Numbered from the stretch's first letter, positions 52,771 through 62,840 are shown. The stretch is DNA of 64,000 bases from Pseudomonas sp. N40(2020) (GCF_014472415.1 NZ_JACSZV010000002.1:211899-275898); one strand, 5' to 3'. Made by a program: numbers and translations. The notes: a model not told the origin generated them from the letters alone.

Positions 52771-52850
52771 GGCCTCCATCATAGAGGCCGTCGGACCGTT
52801 TTGCCTATGCGCCGTCAGTTGCCGTCCATCGGCCGCCGCATCCTTGGCAA

Positions 52851-53165
52851 TTACTGATTCAGGCCTTCGTAATGCACCAGAATCGCGTTGGCCAGGTCTT
52901 CATCGCTGGCATCGATGCCGGGATTGTCCTGACGAACCTGTTGCAGCACTGACTCAAGATAAACCCCACGAATGGCCCCGCCGCTGGCGACAAATGCAGA
53001 CAAGTCGTCACGGGCTGGAATCACCATTTTGTGATCCTTGAAGGTCGAGTACAGCGACGCGGAGACACCTGCCGAGGTGGCGACATCGCCCGCATCAACA
53101 CGGGCCAGCGCTGAACCGACTGGCAGGCATAAGAGTAAAGAAGAAACGAGCACTAACTTGCGCAT
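52851..53165 (-). CDS. Periplasmic DUF2388-family protein
   Basis: A 104-residue secreted protein with a Sec signal (cleavage near GSALARVDA). The mature part ATSAGVSASLYSTFKDHKMVIPARDDLSAFVASGGAIRGVYLESVLQQVR is characteristic of DUF2388, a small Pseudomonas family of unknown function that often occurs in several copies. ATG 53165 follows GGAGGA at good distance; the 44 upstream codons are rejected. It lies 139 bases after sodC on the same strand and may be cotranscribed with it. Confidence 0.8.
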   Translation of the reverse strand: MRKLVLVSSLLLCLPVGSALARVDAGDVATSAGVSASLYSTFKDHKMVIPARDDLSAFVASGGAIRGVYLESVLQQVRQDNPGIDASDEDLANAILVHYEGLNQ

Positions 53166-53304
53166 GACGGTATTCCTCCACAAGCGCGAAGCAAAAAGGG
53201 AAGTACTACATAACGTCAGAGGGGCGCAGCGGGTGGTAGTTCCGTAGAGGTTTATGAGAGAGAAGCGGGCAACGCCGTGTGGGTTGCCCGGTTGCATGGT
53301 GGAG

Positions 53305-53826
53305 TCAGATTACCCCGCAGGCCATGCGGTCGCCGCCACCGCCCAAGGGCTTGGGCATGTCGGAATGGTTATCGCCGCCGGCATGAATCATCAATGCATG
53401 CCCTTTGACTTCGGAGATTTTTTTCAGGCGTGGGGCCAGCACGGGATAGGTGGCGATACCGTCAGCGGTTACGTAAACCGCCGGCAAATCACCCAAGTGG
53501 CCGTCAGCGTAAGGGCCCAGATGTTTACCGGTTTTTTGCGGATCAAAGTGTCCGCCGGCTGCCAGTGCGGCGCCTTTAACGCCATCCTTCACACCGGCCT
53601 CGCAACTGCCGTTCTCATGGACATGAAAGCCATGCACGCCGGCGGGCAGGGATTTCAGGTCGGGGGTGAACAGCAGGCCATAAGGCGTCTCACTGATAGT
53701 GATAGCCCCGATTGCCTGCGGTGCGCCATCGGCGCTGACCAGGTTGATCGCAACTTTTTCGGTCGCCGCCTGGGCAGTGCCGAGGGCAAAGGAACCGAGT
53801 AAACCCAACCATAGTGCGCGTTTCAT
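53305..53826 (-). CDS. sodC: Periplasmic Cu,Zn superoxide dismutase
   Basis: A 173-residue SodC that converts superoxide to hydrogen peroxide in the periplasm. A signal peptide ([20 protein letters not shown]) precedes the beta-barrel. Copper and zinc ligands are visible in [11 protein letters not shown], the zinc loop [23 protein letters not shown] and [14 protein letters not shown], and the active-site arginine is in [12 protein letters not shown]. The two structural cysteines are present. ATG 53826 has AAAGGAA before it. The end of the gene is complete. Confidence 0.95.
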   Translation of the reverse strand: MKRALWLGLLGSFALGTAQAATEKVAINLVSADGAPQAIGAITISETPYGLLFTPDLKSLPAGVHGFHVHENGSCEAGVKDGVKGAALAAGGHFDPQKTGKHLGPYADGHLGDLPAVYVTADGIATYPVLAPRLKKISEVKGHALMIHAGGDNHSDMPKPLGGGGDRMACGVI

Positions 53827-54073
53827 AAGCGTTTCCTTTTGCTGCACGAGTGTTCAGAAGGATCGATTCAATAACTCTTCAGAGTTAACGGGCGATGAAG
53901 GCTGGATCCGACTGCCTTGAAAAATGAGACTCATCGCACAATCCGAAAGTTTTGCCGGGTTTGCCTCCCCGCCCAGACACTCGTTGACACGCTCTGACAC
54001 GGCAGACCGGCGCAAATGGGCTTAACTCAAGGTCTTGCAAGGCTTTTCGAGCGTTCCCTGGGAGGAGTTCACG

Positions 54074-55687
54074 GTGTCGATAAAATTGCGTTTAGTGTTG
54101 CTGGTTGTTACCAGCCTGCTGACGGCGTTGATCGTAAGTCTGGTCAGTTATGTCGGCAATCTGCGGATGGCCTCGGCGGTCAGCGACAACGTGGTCAGCA
54201 TGAGTGCGCTGCGCAACCACATGGAAGCCGACATGATGCACGACGCCCTGCGCGCCGATGTTTACTCGGCAATGCTGGTGGGGTTGGGCAAAAGTACCGG
54301 CACGGCGGCCGAAGTTCGCGATTCGATCAACGAGCACGCCGGGCATTTCCATGAGGTACTTGATGAAAACCTCAAGTTGCCGATCAACCCGACTTTGCGC
54401 ACGGCGCTGGAGCAGATCAAGCCGAGCCTCGAAACGTATATCAACGCAGCCGAGCGGATTGTCGGGCTGGCGCTGGACAACCCTGATGCGGCGCAGCAGC
54501 AACTTGGCACGTTCAACACCGCGTTCAGTCAACTCGAAGAGCAGATGGCGGCTCTAAGCGAACAGATCGAAACCAATACCCGACAGACCAGTGAAGGTAC
54601 CGAATCGGCGATTCGCAGTGCAAATCTCGCCCTCGCGGTGGTGCTGATCGCCAGTGTGTTATTGCTGCTGGCACAGGGACGCTGGGTGATGCTGAGCATT
54701 TTGGGGCCGCTGCGGTCGGCCAGCCGCATTGCCGAGAGTATCGCCCACGGCAACCTCAGTGAACCGATTGCCGAGCCGTCCGGTAAGGACGAGGCCAGCG
54801 TATTGATTCGCACCCTGGCGACCATGCAAAGGGATTTGCGCAACATGATCGACGTGGTGCGGCGCAATGCCCATGGCGTCAGTGGCATGAGTGAACAATT
54901 GAGCCACGGCTGCCATCAGGTCGCCGACAGCAGCCAGCAGCAAAGTGTCGCCGCCGGGACCATGGCCGCAGCGGCCAGCCAGATGACCGCGAGCATCGAG
55001 GAAATCACCCGTCACGCCCAGCGCGCGTTGGGCATGGCCAATCAGGCTGAATCATTGGCGAAGAATGGCGGGCAGGTTATTCATCAAGTGGTCAACGATA
55101 TGGACGATATCGCCCGCTCGGCGCAGCAGTCGGCGCAGGTTATCCGCACGCTGGATCAGGAATCCGAAGCCATCTTCAACATCATTCAGGTGATCAAGAG
55201 CATCGCCGACCAGACCAACCTGCTGGCGCTCAACGCCGCGATTGAAGCAGCCCGGGCGGGCGAGCAGGGCAGGGGGTTTGCGGTGGTGGCGGATGAAGTT
55301 CGCAGTCTGGCAGCGCGGACCAGTGCGTCCACCCAGGAAATCGCCGCGATGGTCGCGCGCATCCAGCACAGCACCCGCGAGGCGGTCAGCAGCATGGAGG
55401 CGGGTGTGGCGCAGGTCGACAAGGGCATGGCAGTGACGGCCGATGTCGAGCGGGCAATTCGCGAGATCCTCGAGGCGACGTTGAGCACCACACAACTGGT
55501 CAACGACATTACCCGCACCATTGGCGAGCAGAGCCAGGCCAGTAACGAGATTGCCCATCAGGTGGAAATGATTGCGGGGATGTCCGAGGGCAATAGCCGG
55601 GTGATCGGCCAGACGGCGAATACGACAGATGAGCTGTCGAGCCTGGCGGGGCAGTTGGCGCAGTCGGTGGATCGGTTTCGGTTGTGA
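54074..55687 (+). CDS. Methyl-accepting chemotaxis protein
   Basis: A 537-residue chemoreceptor: membrane helix about 4-26, a four-helix periplasmic ligand domain (about 27-180), second helix about 181-201, HAMP, and a cytoplasmic signalling hairpin whose tip is [20 protein letters not shown] then [15 protein letters not shown]. The start is the GTG at 54074 because GGAGGAG lies six bases upstream; an earlier in-frame ATG adds 13 codons without a membrane role. No CheB/CheR pentapeptide is seen at the C-terminus. The ligand is unknown. It is a single-gene unit. Confidence 0.93.
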   Translation: MSIKLRLVLLVVTSLLTALIVSLVSYVGNLRMASAVSDNVVSMSALRNHMEADMMHDALRADVYSAMLVGLGKSTGTAAEVRDSINEHAGHFHEVLDENLKLPINPTLRTALEQIKPSLETYINAAERIVGLALDNPDAAQQQLGTFNTAFSQLEEQMAALSEQIETNTRQTSEGTESAIRSANLALAVVLIASVLLLLAQGRWVMLSILGPLRSASRIAESIAHGNLSEPIAEPSGKDEASVLIRTLATMQRDLRNMIDVVRRNAHGVSGMSEQLSHGCHQVADSSQQQSVAAGTMAAAASQMTASIEEITRHAQRALGMANQAESLAKNGGQVIHQVVNDMDDIARSAQQSAQVIRTLDQESEAIFNIIQVIKSIADQTNLLALNAAIEAARAGEQGRGFAVVADEVRSLAARTSASTQEIAAMVARIQHSTREAVSSMEAGVAQVDKGMAVTADVERAIREILEATLSTTQLVNDITRTIGEQSQASNEIAHQVEMIAGMSEGNSRVIGQTANTTDELSSLAGQLAQSVDRFRL

Positions 55688-55733
55688 CAGTGGGAGTAGG
55701 GCAATTGTATTTTTGGTGGCTGATCTGCCTTCA

Positions 55734-55825
55734 TCGCGAGCAGGCTCACTCCCACAGTGGGCGGTGCAGTTGCCTGAGTTGCGTTAACACCGCCCAACCC
55801 CCTGTAGAAGTGAGCCTGCTCGCGA
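55734..55825. repeat. REP pair, GAGCCTGCTCGCGA family
   Basis: Inverted arms 55734-55750 and 55809-55825, with an inner GGGCGGTG/CACCGCCC hairpin, between the convergent chemoreceptor and SnoaL-like genes. Confidence 0.85.
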
Positions 55826-55854
55826 TTGATTAATCTGAAGGAGATTTAGTCCAA

Positions 55855-56286
55855 TCAGAACTTGAACGCCTGCCGCCCCACCAGCAACCACTTGCCGTCC
55901 TGCTTCTGCCAGATCTGGAAGTTCTCGATCTCGGTCGGCACCACTTCAGTCCCCTTCAACGCCTGCGCGGAAAAGTGGTGACGCACCAGCGCTGTGTCGC
56001 CGGACAGGGTGATGGTCTGTTTTTGCATCTCGAGGGTCTTGAACGCGCTTTTGCCGGTTTCGATATCGGCGATGAATTCTTTCTTGTCCTGAATCTTGCC
56101 GCTGGAATGGCCGTAGGTCAGGTTGCTGGCCGTCAGCGCGTTCAACTCGGCGATGTCTTTATGCAGCATCGCCTGGGTCAGATGATCGACCGCTTTGGCG
56201 ACATCTTTTTCCGTCGGGGCGGCAGCGGCCATGGCATATCCGCTGAAGGCGCAGAGAAAACCGATCAGGAGTCTGGTCTTGGTCAT
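55855..56286 (-). CDS. Secreted SnoaL/DUF4440-like protein
   Basis: A 143-residue protein with a signal peptide (MTKTRLLIGFLCAFSGYAMA) and a cone-shaped NTF2-like fold (KAVDHLTQAMLHKDIAELNALTASNLTYGHSSGKIQDKKEF...WLLVGRQAFKF). Homologues are annotated as nuclear transport factor 2 family or DUF4440 proteins, with no assigned reaction. The Sec signal implies a periplasmic place. It is a single gene. Confidence 0.78.
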   Translation of the reverse strand: MTKTRLLIGFLCAFSGYAMAAAAPTEKDVAKAVDHLTQAMLHKDIAELNALTASNLTYGHSSGKIQDKKEFIADIETGKSAFKTLEMQKQTITLSGDTALVRHHFSAQALKGTEVVPTEIENFQIWQKQDGKWLLVGRQAFKF

Positions 56287-56820
56287 GAGGTGTTTCCTTG
56301 TTGTTATCGGGTTGATGACTGATCAATTGTTTTGAATTTGTCAGTCATCGTACAACGTAGCAGATTCTTTATGGATACGGCAGCGGCCGCACGCACTGAA
56401 TCGCCAGGGTATCTATACTGAAAAAGCTCGACGGCTGCAGGCACAGCCTTCGCCGGTTCATGTTCAGCGCCGGTTGGCCGATAACGCCCAGAGCGGAAAA
56501 AGACTCTCAAGTCGGGAACAGACGCGCGGGTTTGCCCTGACGTGATATTCTTCGCGCCAACTTGGTTTGACCTAATTCAGTTTGCTTGCCTTTAGGGCGG
56601 GCCGACGGAATCCCTGTCGCTCAAGTAGCTGAGCCAATAATGATAAGAAGTCAGTTCAGAAGGGACATTAACTGGGGTCGATGCAGCATGTCGGCCTTGT
56701 GTGCCCACCCGTCAAAATTGAAGTGTGCCGGAATCTGCGACGCCAGCCTGAGCGTCATCAAAGCGGATCGCATACAGATAAAAGCGGCGGGCGGAAGGCG
56801 TTTTATCATAGGTGCAACAG
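56287..56820. other. Long intergenic region upstream of mqo
   Basis: A 534-base gap with no convincing gene; the short ORFs here lack ribosome binding sites and family features. TATCTATACTG at 56410-56420 contains CTATACT, the consensus sigma-S -10, in plus orientation. The mqo start lies 400 bases downstream of it, so either the mqo leader is very long or an unseen transcript begins here. Confidence 0.45.
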
Positions 56821-58467
56821 ATGTTTAAAAAAGTGAACACGGCCTTGCTAGGGCTGGCTTTGTCGATGGGGCTGACGTCCGTTCATGCGGCAGAGGCCAA
56901 GAAAGTTGACGTACTGCTGATCGGCGGCGGCATCATGAGCACCACCCTGGGTGTGTGGATCAATGAGCTGGAGCCAAGCTGGTCGATGGAAATGGTCGAG
57001 CGTCTTGATGGCGTCGCCCTGGAAAGCTCCAACGGCTGGAACAACGCCGGTACCGGTCACTCGGCTCTGGCTGAGCTGAACTACACCCCGGAAGACGACA
57101 AAGGCAACGTCACGATCCCGAAAGCCGTCGAGATCAACGAAGCGTTCCAGGTGTCCCGTCAGTTCTGGGCCTGGCAGGTTCAGCAAGGCGTTCTGAAGAA
57201 CCCTCGCTCGTTCATCAACACCACTCCGCACATGAGCTTCGTGTGGGGCGATGACAACATCAAGTTCCTGAAAAAGCGCTACGAAGCCCTGCAAGCGAGC
57301 CCGCTGTTCGCCGGCATGCAGTACTCCGAAGACCCGGCTGTGATCAAGAAGTGGGTTCCGCTGATGATGGAAGGGCGTGACCCGAACCAGAAAATCGCGG
57401 CCACCTGGAGCCCGCTGGGCACCGACATGAACTTCGGCGAAATCACCCGCCAGTTCGCCGGTTACCTGCAGACCAAGCCTAACTTTGACTTGAAACTGTC
57501 CAGCGAAGTGCAGGACATCACCAAGAACGAAGATGGCACCTGGCGCGTCAGCTACAAAAACCTGAAAGACGGCACCAAAACCGAAACCGACGCCAAGTTC
57601 GTGTTCATCGGCGCGGGCGGCGGCGCTCTGCACCTGCTGCAGAAGTCGGGCATTCCTGAAGCCAAGGAATACGCTGGCTTCCCGGTTGGCGGCTCGTTCC
57701 TGGTGACCGATAACCCGGCCATCGCCGAACAGCACCTGGCCAAGGCTTACGGTAAAGCCTCGGTTGGCGCACCACCGATGTCCGTTCCGCACCTGGACAC
57801 CCGTGTTCTGGACGGCAAGCGCGTCATCCTGTTTGGCCCATTCGCGACCTTCAGCACCAAGTTCCTGAAAGAAGGCTCGTACCTGGACCTGCTGACCAGC
57901 ACCACCACCCACAACATCTGGCCTATGACCAAGGTCGGCATCAAGGAGTACCCGCTGGTCGAGTACCTTGCTGGCCAACTGATGCTGTCGGATGAAGACC
58001 GTCTGAACGCGCTGAAGGAATACTTCCCGAACGCCAAAGCTGAAGACTGGCGCCTGTGGCAAGCCGGCCAACGCGTGCAAATCATCAAGCGTGATGAAGC
58101 CGCTGGCGGCGTGTTGAAACTGGGCACCGAAATCGTTGCTGCACAAGACGGCTCCATCGCCGGTCTGCTGGGCGCCTCGCCAGGCGCGTCGACCGCTGCA
58201 CCGATCATGCTGAGCGTGCTGCAGAAAGTCTTCAAAGACAAAGTGGCAACGCCAGAATGGCAAGCCAAGCTGCACCAGATCGTTCCAAGCTACGGCACTC
58301 AGCTGAACAGCGATCCAGCCAAAGTGGCTGCCGAGTGGGCTTACACCGCCAAAATCCTCGAACTGCCGACTCCACCCGTGATCGGTCAGGCTGCTGCTCC
58401 GGCTGCACCTGCAGCTGAAAAAGCTGAAGCTCCGAAGGAAAACGCTGCACGTGACATGGCTCTGTAA
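56821..58467 (+). CDS. mqo: Malate:quinone oxidoreductase with N-terminal export-type signal
   Basis: A 548-residue FAD enzyme that oxidises malate to oxaloacetate and reduces quinone. The FAD motif [17 protein letters not shown] and the family blocks [50 protein letters not shown] and [15 protein letters not shown] are intact. Unlike the cytoplasmic E. coli form it begins with [17 protein letters not shown]...HAAEA, a typical Sec signal or anchor. It ends with an Ala/Pro/Glu-rich tail. Codon use is strongly biased to C-ending codons, suggesting high expression. ATG 56821 is preferred over the GTG at 56812. A strong terminator follows. Confidence 0.92.
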   Translation: MFKKVNTALLGLALSMGLTSVHAAEAKKVDVLLIGGGIMSTTLGVWINELEPSWSMEMVERLDGVALESSNGWNNAGTGHSALAELNYTPEDDKGNVTIPKAVEINEAFQVSRQFWAWQVQQGVLKNPRSFINTTPHMSFVWGDDNIKFLKKRYEALQASPLFAGMQYSEDPAVIKKWVPLMMEGRDPNQKIAATWSPLGTDMNFGEITRQFAGYLQTKPNFDLKLSSEVQDITKNEDGTWRVSYKNLKDGTKTETDAKFVFIGAGGGALHLLQKSGIPEAKEYAGFPVGGSFLVTDNPAIAEQHLAKAYGKASVGAPPMSVPHLDTRVLDGKRVILFGPFATFSTKFLKEGSYLDLLTSTTTHNIWPMTKVGIKEYPLVEYLAGQLMLSDEDRLNALKEYFPNAKAEDWRLWQAGQRVQIIKRDEAAGGVLKLGTEIVAAQDGSIAGLLGASPGASTAAPIMLSVLQKVFKDKVATPEWQAKLHQIVPSYGTQLNSDPAKVAAEWAYTAKILELPTPPVIGQAAAPAAPAAEKAEAPKENAARDMAL

Positions 58468-58480
58468 CTAGACGCCTGGC

Positions 58481-58526
58481 ACACAAAGCCCACTGAACCG
58501 GCGACGGTCAGTGGGCTTTTTTGTGT
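58481..58526 (+). terminator. Intrinsic terminator of mqo
   Basis: Stem GCCCACTGA/TCAGTGGGC with a 13-base loop and a T6 run; A-rich and T-rich flanks make it usable in both directions. The minus-strand NTF2-like gene ends just beyond it. Confidence 0.92.
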
Positions 58527-58545
58527 CTGTACCGTGGGCGGACGT

Positions 58546-58974
58546 TCAGGCTTTGGCGGTAGCCAGATAAGCTCCAAGCCGTCGCCCCATCTCTTCACCC
58601 AGCGCCTGCAATCCGCTTAACGGGCGCACCATCACCTCGAACTCGACAATCTTGCCGTGCTCATCGAAGCGAATCATGTCGATGCCCTTGAGCTCCTTGG
58701 AGCCGACTTTGGCGCTGAACTCCAGAATCACATTCAACCCGTCAGCCGTGGACAGTTCCCGGTGATATTCAAAATCCTCAAACACCTTGAACACAGTGTT
58801 GAGGATCATCGCCACCACTTGCGCGCCGGGATAGGGCGTGTGCGCCATCGGTGAGCGAAACACGGCGTTGGCATCAAGCAGCGTGGGCAGGGCGCTCAAG
58901 TCGCCGGTACGGATCATCTCGTGCCAGCACTTCAGGGATTCGGCAGCACTGGGTTGCAGATTAAGGACAGTCAT
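58546..58974 (-). CDS. NTF2/SnoaL-like protein
   Basis: A 142-residue cytoplasmic protein of the NTF2-like superfamily, of the limonene-epoxide-hydrolase/ketosteroid-isomerase shape (SLKCWHEMIRTGDLSALPTLLDANAVFRSPMAHTPYPGAQVV ... KGIDMIRFDEHGKIVEFEVMVRPLSGL). ATG 58974 follows AGAGGT. No catalytic residues can be assigned with certainty, and the substrate is unknown. It is a single gene converging on the mqo terminator. Confidence 0.8.
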   Translation of the reverse strand: MTVLNLQPSAAESLKCWHEMIRTGDLSALPTLLDANAVFRSPMAHTPYPGAQVVAMILNTVFKVFEDFEYHRELSTADGLNVILEFSAKVGSKELKGIDMIRFDEHGKIVEFEVMVRPLSGLQALGEEMGRRLGAYLATAKA

Positions 58975-59230
58975 TTGTACCTCTGGGTTTTTATTGTTCT
59001 TCGACTCTAGATCAAAGCGCCGGCAGGGCAAGCTTGTTGTCGCTGCCTGAATACCACCCTATGACAGCTCCTACAGATCAGATCCCATCTGATACGCTTT
59101 TTTCGTTTCAATCTGCCCCTGTAATCGGTTCAGATGCAGGATCAAAATGCCCCGGCAGTTCGGTCACTCGCGACAGTCCTTCATCCCGAAGCGTCCAGTG
59201 CACCGCAAGCTCAGCATTGAGGAGAGCAAC

Positions 59231-59314
59231 ATGAACAAGATGGCGTTTTTTCTGGGTGGCTTTTTGGTACTGACCATCATGATTGGCCTGCTCGCGACGA
59301 TTTCTCCGGTCTGA
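59231..59314 (+). CDS. 27-residue membrane peptide
   Basis: The sequence encodes a 27-residue peptide that is almost entirely hydrophobic (MNKMAFFLGGFLVLTIMIGL followed by LATISPV), a single predicted membrane helix. A strong ribosome binding site (GAGGAG) lies seven bases before the ATG, which is the main reason to believe it is translated. It does not match known small subunits such as CydX or KdpF in my reading. It has no neighbour on the same strand. Function is unknown. Confidence 0.55.
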   Translation: MNKMAFFLGGFLVLTIMIGLLATISPV

Positions 59315-59390
59315 GGTATACGCTTCAAATGACGGCCACCGGTGCGCCGCGCGAGTCGGGTTTAAATACCGCGCCCCACACCTGACAGAT

Positions 59391-59585
59391 TCACGATTCT
59401 GACGTGCCCTGGCGGCGCGCAATGCCATCCGGGTTGCCAATGTCCAGCAACCTCCTTTCCGCCAGTACATTCTCCAACGCCTGACGTTCGACTGGCTTCA
59501 TTTGGTGCTCGCGTTTTTTCAGCTCCAGCAGGATCGGGCTGGACCAGGTGCGGTAGGTCTGTTCGATGTTGCGGCGGTACGTCAT
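59391..59585 (-). CDS. Small hydrophilic protein
   Basis: A 64-residue basic helical product, starting MTYRRNIEQTYRTWSSPI, with a charged middle (LKKREHQMKPVERQALENVL). AAGGAGAG lies about seven bases before ATG 59585 and supports translation. No family recognised. It lies between the short membrane peptide gene and the REP element. Confidence 0.6.
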   Translation of the reverse strand: MTYRRNIEQTYRTWSSPILLELKKREHQMKPVERQALENVLAERRLLDIGNPDGIARRQGTSES

Positions 59586-59689
59586 CAGTCTCTCCTTGAT
59601 CAAGAGCCCGGTGTGGCTGGCAGGGGCTCTGTCCGATGAGGAAGTAACGTTAGTCGAGAATCCCTGAAGTCGCGAATCCACCGGTTTTG

Positions 59690-59718
59690 TGTAGGAGCAG
59701 CCTTCGGCAGCTCCTACA
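59690..59718. repeat. Short REP hairpin, RAYT-associated family
   Basis: TGTAGGAG-CAGCCTTCGGCAG-CTCCTACA forms a compact hairpin just past the stop of the deaminase gene. It carries the same CTGCCGAAGG core as the RAYT-flanking repeats and may act as a terminator. Confidence 0.75.
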
Positions 59719-59734
59719 CGGTTTGGCGGTGGGA

Positions 59735-61123
59735 TCAATCTTCGACCTTCATCATTGCCTGCACACCTTCCCACGCCTCGGCGCGCATGCGTTCGATATC
59801 CAGCCCCGGAATCACGCCGTTATCCACGACCACACGGCCGCCGACCAGACTGTATTTCACTGTGATCGGTTCGCCCGCCACGACCGGTGCGACGGCGCTG
59901 TCGTGGAAACCGTAGAAGCGTGGGTGATCGAGACTGTATATCACCAGATCCGCTGCCTGGCCGATTTCCAGCGTGCCGACCGCGCCCAAACCCAACACCT
60001 GCGCGCCGCCTGCCGTACCCCAATGGATGACGTCTTCTGCCGTGGTCGCCGAAGCGCCTTGTTCGGCGCGGTGGATCAGCCACGCGGTGTTGGCTTCGCC
60101 GACCATGCTTCCGGATTCGTTGGAGGCCACGCCGTCGACGCCCAAGGAGATCGGCACGCCGGTCTCATACATTTGCGGTATGGGCGCGACGCCGCTACCC
60201 AGGCGCGCATTGCTCACCGGGCAGTGGGAAATGCCGGTGCCGGTCTGCGCGAGCATGCGGATTTCGCCGGGTTGCAGATGCACGGCGTGGGCGAACCAGA
60301 CGTCGGGGCCAAGCCATTCGTGTTCGGCGACGAATTCCACCGGCAGGCAGTTGTATTTTTCGCGGCAGAAGTTCACGTAATTTTGCGTCTCGGACAAGTG
60401 CGTGTGCAGGCGCAGACCGAGGCCGCGAGCGGTGTGGGCCAGCTCACGCAGCAGGGTGGGCGGCAGCGAGAAGGTCGGCGTGGTCGGCGCCACCACGACA
60501 CGTCGCATCGCATCTGGCGTGTCCTGGTGATACAGCGATTTCAGCCGTTCGATGTCGCCGACCATTTGCTCCAGACTTTCCGGTTGCAGGGCAGTTTTCG
60601 AGAAGCCCGGATGAGCGCTGGCCGACTCCAGTGCGCCGCCACGGCACAGGACGAAACGCAAGCCGAATTCATCGGCCAGATCGAACAGCAAATCGCCGGT
60701 CTCGGTGCTGCCGTGGGCGTGGTAGAGGTAGTGGTGATCGGCGCAGGTGGTGACGCCGGACAACAGTAACTCGACCATGCCCAGCCGCGCGGCGATTCGT
60801 GCCAATTGCGGCGTGAAGCGGTTGAGGCGCGGGTAGGGAACGCTGGCGAGCCAGCCTTGCAGATCCTGATTCAAGCCTTCGGGAACGGCTTTGAGCAGGT
60901 TCTGAAACAGGTGATGGTGGGTGTTGATCCAGCCCGGATAGACCACGCAGTGGCGCGCATCGATCACCCGTTCGCCGGTATGTGGCTCAAGGTTGGCGGC
61001 CATTTCAGCGATCCGGCCATTGACCACGCGGATGTCCACGGCGCCGGCCCGGGCGCGCGGGCCGCGCAGGCCGGTCATGACCGCGACCGGGTTTTTGATC
61101 AGGATGTTTTGCAATTGAGTCAT
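59735..61123 (-). CDS. Amidohydrolase, 8-oxoguanine deaminase-like
   Basis: A 462-residue amidohydrolase-superfamily enzyme. The metal site includes INTHHHLFQNLLKAVPEGLNQDLQGWL near residue 65, THLSETQNYVNFCREKY near 235, VWFAHAVHLQPGEI and LGVDGVASNESGSM. The motif set resembles P. aeruginosa 8-oxoguanine deaminase and TrzN/AtzA-type N-ring deaminases. ATG 61123 has GGAG seven bases upstream. It follows a nucleobase permease by 13 bases, so both probably work on the same purine or triazine-like base. A guanine or other aminopurine substrate is also possible. Confidence 0.82.
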   Translation of the reverse strand: MTQLQNILIKNPVAVMTGLRGPRARAGAVDIRVVNGRIAEMAANLEPHTGERVIDARHCVVYPGWINTHHHLFQNLLKAVPEGLNQDLQGWLASVPYPRLNRFTPQLARIAARLGMVELLLSGVTTCADHHYLYHAHGSTETGDLLFDLADEFGLRFVLCRGGALESASAHPGFSKTALQPESLEQMVGDIERLKSLYHQDTPDAMRRVVVAPTTPTFSLPPTLLRELAHTARGLGLRLHTHLSETQNYVNFCREKYNCLPVEFVAEHEWLGPDVWFAHAVHLQPGEIRMLAQTGTGISHCPVSNARLGSGVAPIPQMYETGVPISLGVDGVASNESGSMVGEANTAWLIHRAEQGASATTAEDVIHWGTAGGAQVLGLGAVGTLEIGQAADLVIYSLDHPRFYGFHDSAVAPVVAGEPITVKYSLVGGRVVVDNGVIPGLDIERMRAEAWEGVQAMMKVED

Positions 61124-61136
61124 GGCAGGCTCCAGT

Positions 61137-62492
61137 TCAGAGGATGTGCGAGGCGGACTTGCTGGCGGTGGAGTCGGGCACGCTGACGCCATTGAGCGCA
61201 GCATTGAGCAGCACCGACACCAGGCAGGCGATGACCACGCTGCTGTGTAGGAACGGCTGTGACCACTCGGGTAATTGTTTGAACAGGGTGGGTGCGAGCA
61301 CCGGCACCAGCGCGGCGGCGAGGGTGAAACCGACGATCAGCACGTTGTAGCGATTGCGCTCGTAGTCGACTTTGGCGAGGGTCTGAATCCCCGCCGCCGC
61401 GACCACGCCGAACATGGCAATGCCGGCGCCGCCGAGGGCTGCGGTCGGCATCGAGGCGATGATCGCCCCGGCCTTCGGCACCAAAGCAATCGAGCACATG
61501 AGCAAGCCGCTGACCGCGACCACCCAACGGCTGCGCACGCCGGTCAAAATCACCAGGCCGACGTTTTCCATGAAAGCGATAAACGGGAACGCAGCAAACA
61601 TCCCGGCGATGGTGCTGGCCAGACCGTTGGCGCGCAGGCCGTTGATCACCTGCTTGTCTTCCACGGGTTTTTCGACGATGTCGCCGATGGCCACGAACAG
61701 CCCCATCGACTCGACCATTTGCACGATCATCACCACCACCATGGTCGCGATGGGGATCAGGCTGAAGGTGGGCAAACCGAAGTAGAACGGATACGGCACG
61801 GTCAGCCACGGCGCTTCTTCGACGCTGTGAAAACTGCCCATGCCCAGGCCATACGCCAGACCTGCACCGGCCAACATGCCCAACAGCACCGCCATATTGC
61901 GCAGCATCGGGCTGCCGTAACGGTTAACCAGCAGAATGGTCAGCAACACCACCACCGCCACACCGAGAAACGCCGGTGCACCGAAGTTGCTCGCATTGCG
62001 CCCGCCGCCGACCCATTCATAGGCAATCGGGAACAGCTGCAAACCGATCACGGTGACGATGCACCCGGTCACTACTGGCGGGAAAAACCGCCGTAGTCGA
62101 CCCACGAACGGCGCGATCAGCATGGTAAAAATCCCGGCACCGATCACCGCCCCGCAGACGCCGGCAAACCCCACCTCCGGGTTGCTGCCGATGGCGATCA
62201 CCGGGCCAACACTGCTGAACGCCACGCCTTGCAAAATCGGCAGGCGCACGCCGAACTTCCAGAAGCCGACGGTTTGCAACAGGGTGGCGATGCCGGAACA
62301 GAACAGCGTGGTGCTGATCAGCGCCACCGTTTCGGCATGGGACATTTTCAAGGCACTGGCGACAATCAACGGCACGGCGATGGCGCCGATGTACGAGACG
62401 GCCATGTGTTGCAGGCCGAGGGTGAGCATCTGTCGTACCGGCAAAATGCGGTCGACGGGGTGAACGGTGGAGGAAGGAGTGGCTGACGACAT
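61137..62492 (-). CDS. NCS2-family nucleobase permease
   Basis: A 451-residue proton-coupled nucleobase transporter with about 14 membrane helices. The NCS2/NAT signature appears as ENVGLVILTGVRSR near residue 320, and the first core helix is near ILQGVAFSSVGPVIAIG. ATG 62492 follows GAGGTG; 63 upstream in-frame codons are REP-derived and rejected. It is the first gene of a two-gene unit with the 8-oxoguanine deaminase-like enzyme, which points to uptake of a purine that is then deaminated. Confidence 0.88.
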   Translation of the reverse strand: MSSATPSSTVHPVDRILPVRQMLTLGLQHMAVSYIGAIAVPLIVASALKMSHAETVALISTTLFCSGIATLLQTVGFWKFGVRLPILQGVAFSSVGPVIAIGSNPEVGFAGVCGAVIGAGIFTMLIAPFVGRLRRFFPPVVTGCIVTVIGLQLFPIAYEWVGGGRNASNFGAPAFLGVAVVVLLTILLVNRYGSPMLRNMAVLLGMLAGAGLAYGLGMGSFHSVEEAPWLTVPYPFYFGLPTFSLIPIATMVVVMIVQMVESMGLFVAIGDIVEKPVEDKQVINGLRANGLASTIAGMFAAFPFIAFMENVGLVILTGVRSRWVVAVSGLLMCSIALVPKAGAIIASMPTAALGGAGIAMFGVVAAAGIQTLAKVDYERNRYNVLIVGFTLAAALVPVLAPTLFKQLPEWSQPFLHSSVVIACLVSVLLNAALNGVSVPDSTASKSASHIL

Positions 62493-62840
62493 GGGGAAAC
62501 ACCTCTGGCTGTTTTTATGCGGTAGAGAGGGGTATTCGTCTGATGCTTGCGAACCTGGGAACACTGAAGATCGGTTGTTGGAATGAGCGCTTGGAGTGAA
62601 GGGGAGCCTGTGGCGAGGGGATTTATCCCCGATCGGCTGCGAAGCAGTCGCAAATGCTGTGCATGCGGTTTGTCTGATCAACCGCGAGTTCAGGTTTTGG
62701 GGGTGCTTCGCACCCCATCGGGGATAAATCCCCTCGCCACAAGTAACCTCATCACAGGGTTCATTCCATAGATTTACAGTGCCTGATCGGCATCAGTCAT
62801 TCGTGCCCGGAACCGCCATCCACCGGCTCCGATGCCTTGT
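62493..62840. other. Intergenic region with REP pair
   Basis: This 348-base gap holds the permease promoter side and one REP pair (62609-62742). Nothing else that can be supported was seen. Confidence 0.5.
62609..62742. repeat. REP pair, GGCGAGGGGATTTATCCCC family
   Basis: Inverted arms TGTGGCGAGGGGATTTATCC... (62609-62634) and its complement (62716-62742) with two small hairpins between. A REP family different from the other ones in this window. Confidence 0.85.

Noticed and set aside
56586..56828. 80-codon ORF before mqo
   Set aside because: No ribosome binding site, no family likeness, and it overlaps the mqo start in another frame.
56848..58275. 475-codon open frame antisense to mqo
   Set aside because: A shadow of the strongly codon-biased mqo gene; no recognisable domain or ribosome binding site.
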